From: Fusobacterium sp.
GTDB lineage: Bacteria; Cyanobacteriota; Vampirovibrionia; Gastranaerophilales; Gastranaerophilaceae
NCBI GenBank assembly: GCA_023662905.1
Contig: JAMPIJ010000004.1
Location: 1 to 64,000 of the forward strand
DNA length: 64,000 nucleotides
Reading direction: 5' to 3'
This document shows positions 36,336 through 43,850 of this stretch, one piece after another; the first letter of the stretch is position 1, and each line of letters opens with the position of its first letter. The translations under genes were made by a program, and so were the position numbers. The notes below the pieces were generated by a model. It did not search any database. It saw only the letters and a program-made list of their open reading frames with translations, and had not been told where the DNA came from.

Positions 36336-37522
36336 TTAGATTTTAGACTTATGAACCGCTTTGAGCATTCCACGTGTGCTAAGCGCATCAAGAATTCTAA
36401 AGTTCAACAGGTTTCTAAAGTCGAACATCGCAGGAGTGAAGTGCGACGCCACCTTTTTCGGCCCGTTCGCCTCTTTTACCATCTGCTTAATTTTATTTAT
36501 ATCTTTATCTTTAATCAAACCTATTTTAAACCTGTCAGGTCTGTAAATCGGCCACATCTGATGCGGATAGTATGTTGAACGACATTCGTTAGTATTCTGG
36601 TTTAGAAGCATTTCGCGGAACATATTGTAATCCATATCATAGAAAGTTTGTTTTATATTATCGCGATAAGGCTGTAATATTTTAGGCATTGGAACACTCG
36701 GCTCAGAATAAGTCTCAGCATAAGGATTCAGATGTTCCATATAGTCCATTGACCCGATACCAACAATTTGAATGGATTTAGAGAATTTTTCAAGGATTCC
36801 AAGGTCATCTGCATAGTGCGCCATTACATCTAAAAATGAACAAGCACCTTTTCCGGAACAAATATAATCTGTTATAACCGTCTTTTTGCCCGTTTTTTCC
36901 ATATTCTCAACAATTGTTTGCGGATCTGCTTTAATTCGTTTTAAATATTTTCTATATGCAAGTTCTTCTTTTTCGGTTGGTCCCGCGCCTTTTATTTTAA
37001 CCATTCCCTCTCTGTAATCTGGACGATGCCAGTAGCCGGAAAACGCTACGAATTTATAATCATTAATCCCGCCCTCTGTCCATAAAGATGCATTCAAGAA
37101 CCATTTAGGGCTTCGGCCAAGACAAATAATCGGCTGGTCTTTATATTTAGAATAAATTTGTGAAGTTTTAATGAACTCATCCATCGAGCGTTCACTGAGA
37201 AGCGGCATACTGATCTCTTTTGAGTCAAAAAGCTCACTCTTATCAACGCCTTTCATAAAAGTTTCATATCTTCGACGAAACCTTGATTTTGCCGCAGGTT
37301 TCATATCCTTATATTCTTCATAGTCTATGTGCGGAACGGTTCTGTTAGGATCAAAATATTCGCCGAAATTAATATTTGCACCATACTTAAAATCTACAGG
37401 GACAGAGGCATAATTACGGCTTTCGGATAAGCCCCCCCCCCCCCGGCTTGTCTGGTCGCAGAAATATTTTTCTGTGCATTATTATACATTAAACTGTTTG
37501 TTTGAATAGAAGATACGCGCAT
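36336..37522 (-). CDS. Phase-variable PRTase-like protein, tract out of frame
   Basis: The in-frame body (at least ATG 37304 to 36336, 322 residues) has a phosphoribosyltransferase-like core: a strand ending CLGRSPKW and the loop VITDYICSGKGACSFLDVM, similar to the PRPP-binding motif. The rest is unlike known PRTases. The likely start is ATG 37522 (MRVSSIQTNSLMYNN), with AAAGGAG 6 nt upstream. The leader then enters a run of 13 G, which shifts the frame to a stop after about 43 residues; 11 or 14 G would join it to the body (about 395 residues) through LSESRNYASV. No good ribosome site precedes the internal ATG 37304. Function and location are unknown. Confidence 0.72.
37432..37444 (-). repeat. 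Poly-G tract, 13 G, in the PRTase-like gene
   Basis: Thirteen consecutive G on the coding strand, 26 codons after the SD-supported ATG. The open body needs a length of 2 modulo 3 (11 or 14). The gene is unrelated to the prepilins that carry the other long G tracts of the window. Confidence 0.9.
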
Positions 37523-37583
37523 AACAACTCCTTTATATTAGTGAATTGTTCATGTTAAAACTGCGCAAAAAAAATTTTGCTAC

Positions 37584-38330
37584 CTAATTATTAACACCGT
37601 AGCCAAAAAGTGCAAAGTCGTACTTAATCGGGTCTTGCGCATCAAGTGAGCGCAAGAATGCACTGAGTTCTTCCACTGCCTTTTTGTCGTTAGAATTGCG
37701 TTTTAAAATCCCGAGTTCGCGTGAAATCCTCGCTACGTGAACATCCATCGGGATTCTCAAATCCGCGGGTGTCATAAACTTCCAAACGCCCAAATCCACA
37801 GCGGATTTTCTGACCATCCAGCGTAAATACATCCACATACGCTTCATCGCGCCGCCTTTTGCAGGGTTCGGGATGGCAAAATAGAACCCGTCACCGGCTT
37901 TTTCGCTTGCACATTTGTAAAAATAATCAGTAACATACTGCATTAAGTTTTCAGACTGAGCCGCACGGCTGAAAAGCCCCGCAAGGCCGCCGTCTTCACG
38001 GTAAAGTTTGTTCAACACTTGCAAAATCGCAACGATATCTTCTTCTTTCATAAACCGGTAGTTAAACCCGTTGAGTTCAAACATGCCTGCCATAACGTAT
38101 TTATAAGGGCTTTCGCCCATCATTGCAAAAAGTTGATTGAGTTTTCCGATAAAAGCCTTACGGTTTCCGTATGCGAAGATTGAGGCGATAAACCCTGCGA
38201 TTTCGATATCTTCTGCTTTACTGTAACGGTGCGGGAACTGAACGGGATCGTCTTTGATGAAATCTTCGGTTTCGTAGCGTGCCGCAAGTTCGTCCATTAA
38301 AGTTTTTATATCGACATCGGTTCTAAGCAT
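37584..38330 (-). CDS. DUF2400 / TIGR02757 family protein
   Basis: A 248-residue protein of a conserved family of unknown function. Seen are IAGFIASIFAYGNRKAFIGK, RMWMYLRWMVRKSAVDLG, TPADLRIPMDVHVARISREL and the C-terminal DPIKYDFALFGYGV. The helical layout resembles the HhH-GPD glycosylase fold, but a catalytic role has not been shown for the family. Overlaps tadA by 8 bp and closes the minus-strand set RR-HK-tadA-DUF2400. Confidence 0.88.
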   Translation of the reverse strand: MLRTDVDIKTLMDELAARYETEDFIKDDPVQFPHRYSKAEDIEIAGFIASIFAYGNRKAFIGKLNQLFAMMGESPYKYVMAGMFELNGFNYRFMKEEDIVAILQVLNKLYREDGGLAGLFSRAAQSENLMQYVTDYFYKCASEKAGDGFYFAIPNPAKGGAMKRMWMYLRWMVRKSAVDLGVWKFMTPADLRIPMDVHVARISRELGILKRNSNDKKAVEELSAFLRSLDAQDPIKYDFALFGYGVNN

Positions 38331-38754
38331 TTTTACCTCTCAATCCCGCAAAATAATCTTCTAATATCTTATTACATTCTTCTTCCATAATCCCGCCATA
38401 GACTTTCAGGTTTGAATTAAGGAGTTTTCTCAAGTCCAGCGCAGAACCCAACGCACCATAATTTCTATCAAACGAGCCGAAATAGACTGCGCTTATTCTC
38501 GATTGAATTATCGCCCATGCGCACATAGGACAAGGTTCAAGGTTAACATAAAGCTCACAGCCATCAAGCCGCCAACTTCCGAGTTTTTGTTCAGCCTCGC
38601 GAATCGCAAGGATTTCAGCGTGAGCGGTCACGTCGTTTCCGATTTCTTTGCGGTTTGAGGCGGACGAAATCACTTTTCCGTCTTTGACCACAAGGGCCGC
38701 AATCGGAATCTCGTCACCTTTAAGCGTTTTTACGATATCAAGAATGCGCTGCAC
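38323..38754 (-). CDS. tadA: tRNA-specific adenosine deaminase
   Basis: Zinc deaminase converting A34 to inosine in tRNA-Arg. HAEILAIREAE supplies the His and catalytic Glu, and EPCPMCAWAI the two Cys ligands. 143 residues, normal. The start lies 17 bp inside the upstream sensor-kinase gene. Confidence 0.93.
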   Translation of the reverse strand: MQRILDIVKTLKGDEIPIAALVVKDGKVISSASNRKEIGNDVTAHAEILAIREAEQKLGSWRLDGCELYVNLEPCPMCAWAIIQSRISAVYFGSFDRNYGALGSALDLRKLLNSNLKVYGGIMEEECNKILEDYFAGLRGKNA

Positions 38755-40468
38755 TCAACACCTCTGCTTGCTGAAACTTAATTTCCACAGTAAATCCCCA
38801 TTCATCATCGGAAGCCAGTGAGATTTCAGCGTTCATTGCTTCTACAAGCGCTTTAACGATAAAGAGTCCAAGCCCTGTTCCACGTGTTGTGCGGGTTGTG
38901 TTATCGTCAAGTCGGACAAACTTTTCAAACAATTGTTCAAGCTTATCGTTTGCAATAACGTCACATTTGTTTCGAACACGAATCGTCGGAACATCATTTT
39001 CCACAACGCCCTCAACAACAATCGCTGTCGACGGTTCAGAATATTTAACCGCGTTTTCAAAAAGGTTCACAAAAACCTGTACTAATCTTTCTTTGTCGGC
39101 CGAAACCTGCGGGAAATTCTCCGCCATATTAATTATTATATCGTTGCGGTCTTTGTTTTTGACCAACATCTTCGCACTTTCGATAATTTCGTGAAGCCAA
39201 ACCTTATCAATCGCGGTTCTGAGTCTGAATTGTTCAATATCCGGAACAGTAAGCAAATCTTCAATCAGGTGTTTAAGGCGTTCTGTTTGTTCTTTGATAA
39301 CCCTTAGCGATTTCAGACGCATTTCTTCATCAATAACAATATCCTGACGCAAAAGCCTTGAAGTGTAGCCCTGAATACTCGTAAGCGGGGTTCTAAGTTC
39401 GTGGCTGACCGTATCAATAAGGTTTTTGCGGAACTCGTTCATACTGTTGAGTTCTTTGTTTGTTTCATCGAGTTGTAGATAAGTATTTTGAAGCTGACCT
39501 GCCATTTTGTTAAATTCAGAGGCGAGGAAAACCATTTCATAAGGTGTGAACGCGCTTGTAATCAAACGAATTTGACGTTTATAGTTACCTTTTGCGACGG
39601 CCAAAATCCCTTTAAACAACTGACGAATATTCATATAAAGATAATATGAGTGAAGTCCGCCAAGTCCGATTATTGCAAACGCAACAAGCAACACCATCGC
39701 AATAATTTTCAGTCTGCTTTTGTAAATTGTTTCATCTGTTAGACTTTTGGGGGTGTTTACGATAATAGTAATTTCCGGCGATTTTTTCTTAATATAAACG
39801 AGCGGTTCGTTTTTAATCTTTCCGTAAACGACCGGCGTTTCGTAGCGCGGGTTAATCTTACCTTTCGGAAGCAGACTGAAAGATTCATCAAACACACCTT
39901 GATCGTAATTGTGGCTTGCGATAAGGTTCAGGTCGGTTCCAAGAACGTAAATTTGGCGTTTATCATCGTTGAGCGCCTTGAATAATTCATCGTCAAGATC
40001 ATCAAGGTTAAAAGTTGCAACAAGATAACGTCCATTATCCATTTGCAAGTAAATCGTTGAACGTCCGTTTTCCTTGTTTCTATTTTTCAGGACATCAACT
40101 TCGTATTTTGAATAAACAATCTCTAATTTTTCGCGGCCAAACGCTCTATCAGAAATAGAATCCAGATAAAGAATCTGTTCTTCCTTAGTTTTCATATAAG
40201 AAAGCGCGGTTTTAATCTGTTCAAGATTTTTCAACACAGAGTTTGTGAAAAAGTCGATTTCAGTAGAAACCATGCCGGCAATGAGTGAAGCATTGTCACG
40301 AAGCTGCGCACGCACAACTTTCTGGTTAATATTACTGATAACAATACCACCGATTGTCATGGGAATAATAACCGCAACAAGTAGAACAATAACGTTTTGT
40401 TCAACGATTTTAAGTCGTTTTAATCTAAAAATTTTTCTAAGTCGGCGTTTTAACGATTTTTTACTCAT
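38738..40468 (-). CDS. Sensor histidine kinase with extracytoplasmic domain
   Basis: Membrane sensor of 576 residues. Helix 1 lies near residues 24-46 (VIVLLVAVIIPMTIGGIVI), a sensor domain of about 200 residues is extracytoplasmic, and helix 2 near 255-275 (IIAMVLLVAFAIIGLGGLHS). A HAMP region, a HisKA domain (H-box DTVSHELRTPLTS) and a HATPase domain (NLFENAVKYS, GTGLGLFIVKALVEA) follow. It starts 3 bp after the response regulator at 40472, so they form a two-component pair. The ligand is unknown. Confidence 0.93.
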   Translation of the reverse strand: MSKKSLKRRLRKIFRLKRLKIVEQNVIVLLVAVIIPMTIGGIVISNINQKVVRAQLRDNASLIAGMVSTEIDFFTNSVLKNLEQIKTALSYMKTKEEQILYLDSISDRAFGREKLEIVYSKYEVDVLKNRNKENGRSTIYLQMDNGRYLVATFNLDDLDDELFKALNDDKRQIYVLGTDLNLIASHNYDQGVFDESFSLLPKGKINPRYETPVVYGKIKNEPLVYIKKKSPEITIIVNTPKSLTDETIYKSRLKIIAMVLLVAFAIIGLGGLHSYYLYMNIRQLFKGILAVAKGNYKRQIRLITSAFTPYEMVFLASEFNKMAGQLQNTYLQLDETNKELNSMNEFRKNLIDTVSHELRTPLTSIQGYTSRLLRQDIVIDEEMRLKSLRVIKEQTERLKHLIEDLLTVPDIEQFRLRTAIDKVWLHEIIESAKMLVKNKDRNDIIINMAENFPQVSADKERLVQVFVNLFENAVKYSEPSTAIVVEGVVENDVPTIRVRNKCDVIANDKLEQLFEKFVRLDDNTTRTTRGTGLGLFIVKALVEAMNAEISLASDDEWGFTVEIKFQQAEVLSAAHS

Positions 40469-40471
40469 ATT

Positions 40472-41188
40472 TTACTCCTGAGCAAACGGCGTTAATTTGT
40501 AGCCAACGTTAGTCACGGTATGCAAATATTTAGGTTTTTTGGTGTCGTTTTCGATTTTATTTCTCAAGCCGCCAACATGAACCCGAAGCATTCTGACATC
40601 CTCGTTGCTGTCATAGCCCCAGACTTCATCAAGTAAAGTTGCAAGCGTAACAGGGTTGTTAAAATGCTGCATAAGGCAGTAGAGAATTTCAAACTCTGTC
40701 GGGGTGAGTTTAACTTTTCGATTAATAATAACGGCCTCGAGCGTATCAGGGAAGATTTCGATATCGCCGATTTTTGTAACCTCATCGCTTAACGAATTAT
40801 CGTTTTCCTGAATCTGGTTTCTGCGCAAAAGAACTCTTATGCGCAAAAGAACCTCTTGAATATCAAACGGTTTCACGAGGTAATCATCAGCCCCGCAGTC
40901 AAACCCCTCGGTTTTGTCATAAATAGTACCTTTTGCAGTAAGCATAAGGATAGGAATCGCAAGTTTTGCCTGACGGATAGTTTTGCAAACGTCATACCCG
41001 TTCATTTTCGGCATCATAACATCGAGAAGTATCAAGTCATAAGTATTGTTAAGCGCTTTATTAAGGCCCTCAAGCCCGTCCTTTGCAACGTCAACAAAAT
41101 ACCCGCTCTGCGCAACGTCAAACTCTAAAAGTTCTCTGATTTCATCATCGTCATCAACTATTAAAATTCTTTTTTGAAAATCATCCAT
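40472..41188 (-). CDS. OmpR/PhoB-family response regulator
   Basis: A 238-residue regulator. The receiver (about 1-120) has DDDDE, the phospho-acceptor Asp in LILLDVMMPKMNG and Lys in YLVKPF; a winged-helix DNA-binding domain follows (KLTPTEFEILYCL, RVHVGGLRNKIE, YLHTVTNVGYKL). The start is set at ATG 41188, which follows TGAGGTGG; the open frame extends 28 codons upstream without support. It is partner of the kinase downstream. It is one of two OmpR-type regulators in the window that could bind the HLR1-like sites. Confidence 0.93.
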   Translation of the reverse strand: MDDFQKRILIVDDDDEIRELLEFDVAQSGYFVDVAKDGLEGLNKALNNTYDLILLDVMMPKMNGYDVCKTIRQAKLAIPILMLTAKGTIYDKTEGFDCGADDYLVKPFDIQEVLLRIRVLLRRNQIQENDNSLSDEVTKIGDIEIFPDTLEAVIINRKVKLTPTEFEILYCLMQHFNNPVTLATLLDEVWGYDSNEDVRMLRVHVGGLRNKIENDTKKPKYLHTVTNVGYKLTPFAQE

Positions 41189-41205
41189 GCGCCACCTCAA
41201 TGTCT

Positions 41206-41565
41206 TTATAATATACGATTTTCCAAAATTTGTAAAACATTTTCTAAACGATTTTTGTCGTAATAATACCACCAGCCAATCAGGGTTTCAAACGCTGTTG
41301 CCTGCCTGTATTCCGCCTGATTTGAACGCCTGCCAACCGGTATCGGAAGATTTCTTCCGCGACGCGCAATCTCTTTTTCTTCCTCTGTCAACTGCCCGTC
41401 GAGTTCTGCCAAAAGTTCCGCCTGAAACGCTGCCTTAACCTTTTCGGTCGTAATTTTATGCAAAATTCCGACATTCGGGGTTTGCAAAATAGTGCGTTCG
41501 CGCACAAATAGTTCCCAAACAGCGTCGCCCAGATATGCCAGATGTCGTAATCCCATTTCTTCCAT
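41206..41565 (-). CDS. mrnC: Mini-ribonuclease III
   Basis: An RNase III catalytic domain without the dsRNA-binding domain, 119 residues; in Bacillus it matures 23S rRNA. LAYLGDAVWELFVRE is the RNase III signature, followed by KVKAAFQAELL, VGRRSNQAEYRQATAFETLIGWWYY, the block characteristic of Mini-III. ATG 41565 or 41556 could be the start. It lies 17 bp upstream of the response regulator. Confidence 0.92.
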   Translation of the reverse strand: MEEMGLRHLAYLGDAVWELFVRERTILQTPNVGILHKITTEKVKAAFQAELLAELDGQLTEEEKEIARRGRNLPIPVGRRSNQAEYRQATAFETLIGWWYYYDKNRLENVLQILENRIL

Positions 41566-41622
41566 AGGATAATATTACTATAAATATTTGAATATTTAAA
41601 GATTTTCATGTATTATAAAAAT

Positions 41623-42225
41623 ATGAAAAGAGCTTTAATTTTATTATTAACTATTTTAATGACATCATCTGCCGTAATCGCAAAGGATTGCTGCACAGTG
41701 AAAGACGGTTACGATTTTGACCGCGACTACAAGTGTTCAGAACTTATTCAAAAAATTCGTTTTCAAAAGAACACTCTTTACAACGTTCTAGGACTTTCTG
41801 CAGAACAACAGCAACTTAAAGATGAAATCGAAGTTCGCCGCAAAGAAGAAACGAAACCTTACGTAGATGCGTTCCACTGCGAACAAAAGAAATTACGCCA
41901 GATTGCACAAACAGCTTATAACACACCTGCATTCAAAAAACAGGAAAAAATCACTCACAAAGCCTGGAAACAAATGCAGAAAAAGTTCAAAAAATATGAT
42001 AGAGAATTCTTAAAAATTCTATGCTCAACCCAGAAAAGCAAGTATAAAGAAATAGTAAAACTTACAAAACGCGACATCAGATACTGCTATCTCAACAGAA
42101 AATGCTGTACTAAAAACCCTTATGTAAACACATTCGGTAAAAACGATGCAAAAAACGTTTGCGAAGTTTGCGACAAACACTCACACCCGCATCTTTTCAA
42201 CAAAAAATGCAAGACTGAAAAGTAA
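41623..42225 (+). CDS. Secreted Cys-rich helical protein, unknown
   Basis: About 200 residues with a signal peptide (MKRALILLLTILMTSSAVIA). The mature part is Lys/Glu-rich and helical with Cys clusters (KDCCTVKDG, RKCCTKNP, VCEVCDKHSHPH). The segment LGLSAEQQQLKDEI is reminiscent of LTxxQ-type periplasmic proteins such as Spy/CpxP, but the match is weak. The Cys and His clusters could bind metal. A TATTAT/TATAAA box overlaps the region 4-12 nt before ATG 41623, so translation may be leaderless; the frame is open back to 41608. Confidence 0.75.
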   Translation: MKRALILLLTILMTSSAVIAKDCCTVKDGYDFDRDYKCSELIQKIRFQKNTLYNVLGLSAEQQQLKDEIEVRRKEETKPYVDAFHCEQKKLRQIAQTAYNTPAFKKQEKITHKAWKQMQKKFKKYDREFLKILCSTQKSKYKEIVKLTKRDIRYCYLNRKCCTKNPYVNTFGKNDAKNVCEVCDKHSHPHLFNKKCKTEK

Positions 42226-42254
42226 TTGACTTATCGGGCCTCAATAATTAAAAT
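42226..42254 (+). promoter_or_regulatory. Consensus-like promoter, leaderless gene
   Basis: TTGACT (42226-42231), exact 17-bp spacer, TAAAAT (42249-42254). The ATG at 42261 is where transcription should start (7th base after the -10), with no Shine-Dalgarno. Confidence 0.65.
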
Positions 42255-42260
42255 AATATT

Positions 42261-42887
42261 ATGAAAAGATTTGCGTTATTGTTATTGATTTTTTTACTAT
42301 TCGGCCAGACTGCCCATGCCGGCAAACCGGTTGTGGACAGAAGCAAGGGCTACGTAGGCGACCTGCCGGAACTTGGCAAGCAATTCAACGAGTCAGAACC
42401 CGCTAAAACCAAACCGCAATACGAGGCAACAAAAGATTTCAACTCCGCAAATCAGGTTAAACCAGTTCCGCGTGACAATCCGGCGTTTATCAATATTATT
42501 TATAAAGCGGACAAAAACACGCAGTACATAAACGACATCAACGAACTTCTGCCAACACTGGAAAAAATTTACGATTCGATCGAACACGAAGAAGATGTTC
42601 AGCGTTTTGTTGCAACAACCTACTTTTTCAACAAAACAATTGAATACCTGCGCGACAAATATAGAGATAAGCCGGAATTTTATTTTGTGTCGTTCCAAAA
42701 GATATTAGAAACAGATTTACATATTCAAACGGTCACGAATTTACGCGTTGAAGCGGTAAAAAATACGCCGTATATGGCATACGGCGCAGACGGTAAAATT
42801 TATAATTCCGTAAACATCGACGAACAGCTTTCCTATCTTCAAAAAGAGATAGAAGAAACCATCACCGTAATCAAGGGCGTTTATTAA
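42261..42887 (+). CDS. Secreted protein of 208 residues, unknown
   Basis: A signal peptide is clear (MKRFALLLLIFLLFGQTAHA). The mature protein has a polar Pro/Lys-rich stretch to about residue 75, then a helical domain (LPTLEKIYDSIEHEEDVQRF, YFFNKTIEYLRDKYRD) ending in a Glu/Thr helix. No family recognised. It has its own promoter and converges on deoC with a 4-bp overlap. Confidence 0.75.
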   Translation: MKRFALLLLIFLLFGQTAHAGKPVVDRSKGYVGDLPELGKQFNESEPAKTKPQYEATKDFNSANQVKPVPRDNPAFINIIYKADKNTQYINDINELLPTLEKIYDSIEHEEDVQRFVATTYFFNKTIEYLRDKYRDKPEFYFVSFQKILETDLHIQTVTNLRVEAVKNTPYMAYGADGKIYNSVNIDEQLSYLQKEIEETITVIKGVY

Positions 42888-43531
42888 GACACAATTGCGA
42901 CACCGGAACTTGTGCCGAGTCTTGTTGCACCCGCTTCTATTAGCGCAAGCGCCTGTTCTTTTGTCTTTATCCCACCGGAAGCTTTTACACCCAAACCGTG
43001 AGAAGCAACTGTTTCGTGCATAAGTTTTACGTCTTCTACTTTTGCACCAACACCGCCTTTTACAAATCCAGTTGAAGTTTTAACCAGATCTGCATCGGCT
43101 TCCACACAGAGTTCACAGGCTTTTTTGATTTCAGCAGAATCCAACAAATCAGTTTCAAGTATAACTTTTAACGCTTTACCAGCGCAAGCCGCTTTAATTT
43201 CACGAATTTCGGCAACAATTTTATCGAACTCACCGTTCTTCAAATCAGTTACGTTGATAACCATATCGACTTCATCAGCGCCGTCTTTAACAGCCTGAGC
43301 GGCTTCAAAAGCTTTAACTTCTGCCTTTGACGCCCCGAGCGGAAACCCGACGACAGTCACGACTTTTACATCGGTACCTTTTAACGCTTCACGTGCCATT
43401 GAAACATAAGCAGGATTTACACAAATGCCTAAAAACTTGTTTTCAATTGCTTCTGCAAAAAGCTTTTCAAAATCAACGGCTTTCGCGTCCTGTTTCAACA
43501 AAGTGTGTTCAATATATTTATTAAGTTGCAT
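42884..43531 (-). CDS. deoC: Deoxyribose-phosphate aldolase
   Basis: Class I aldolase splitting 2-deoxyribose 5-phosphate into acetaldehyde and glyceraldehyde 3-phosphate, used in nucleoside catabolism. YIEHTLLKQDA at the N-terminus, VVGFPLGA, DEVDMVIN, KVILETDLL and the Schiff-base Lys in DLVKTSTGF are present, then GVKASGGIKT. The start is ATG 43531 (MQLNKYIEHT) with GAGAGGAG upstream; the longer frame starts inside that site. Confidence 0.95.
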   Translation of the reverse strand: MQLNKYIEHTLLKQDAKAVDFEKLFAEAIENKFLGICVNPAYVSMAREALKGTDVKVVTVVGFPLGASKAEVKAFEAAQAVKDGADEVDMVINVTDLKNGEFDKIVAEIREIKAACAGKALKVILETDLLDSAEIKKACELCVEADADLVKTSTGFVKGGVGAKVEDVKLMHETVASHGLGVKASGGIKTKEQALALIEAGATRLGTSSGVAIVS

Positions 43532-43572
43532 ACCCCAATTCTCCTCTCTTCGCACCGATTATAGCACAAGAA

Positions 43573-43740
43573 CTAGAGTTTGTAAAAAATATTATCATCA
43601 CCATCGTCAATCCATACGACAGTAATCGACTTATCCTTGTCGTCAAACGGATTTTGCAGGAACGAATTCGTCTTAAACGCAAGTTTGTCGTAGAACTTAA
43701 TTTTTCGCCATAAATATTTTGTGTACGTTAGTAATCTCAT
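43573..43740 (-). CDS. Small 55-residue protein, unknown
   Basis: Open frame beginning MRLLTYTKYLWRKIKFYD and ending VVWIDDGDDNIFYKL. A basic N-terminal half and an acidic C-terminal half with a beta-like end. AGGGG lies about 13 nt before the ATG and GGTG 2 nt before it, so the ribosome site is ordinary at best. It lies upstream of deoC on the same strand and could be co-transcribed. Coding status rests on length, codon use and position only. Confidence 0.5.
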   Translation of the reverse strand: MRLLTYTKYLWRKIKFYDKLAFKTNSFLQNPFDDKDKSITVVWIDDGDDNIFYKL

Positions 43741-43837
43741 ACACCTATTATCCCCTCGGACTAAGCAAAAATAATCCTAATAAAGGATAATTTTCTGTTG
43801 AAATATGCTACAAATTACTCATATACTTTTTTTAGGG

Positions 43838-43843
43838 TATAAT
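43838..43843 (+). promoter_or_regulatory. -10 box of the AsmA-like gene, leaderless
   Basis: TATAAT at 43838-43843, 7 nt before ATG 43851. The earlier in-frame ATG at 43842 overlaps the -10, so it cannot be in the mRNA. No Shine-Dalgarno precedes 43851. Confidence 0.6.
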
Positions 43844-43850
43844 GTTTAGG

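Noticed and set aside
36336-37304. Treating the PRTase-like gene as a simple gene starting at ATG 37304
   Set aside because: Coding sequence with no stop continues upstream to the G tract and a strong ribosome site precedes ATG 37522, whereas 37304 has none; kept as a phase-variable gene.
43842-43850. AsmA-like gene starting at ATG 43842
   Set aside because: This ATG overlaps the TATAAT box; ATG 43851 lies at the expected transcript start.
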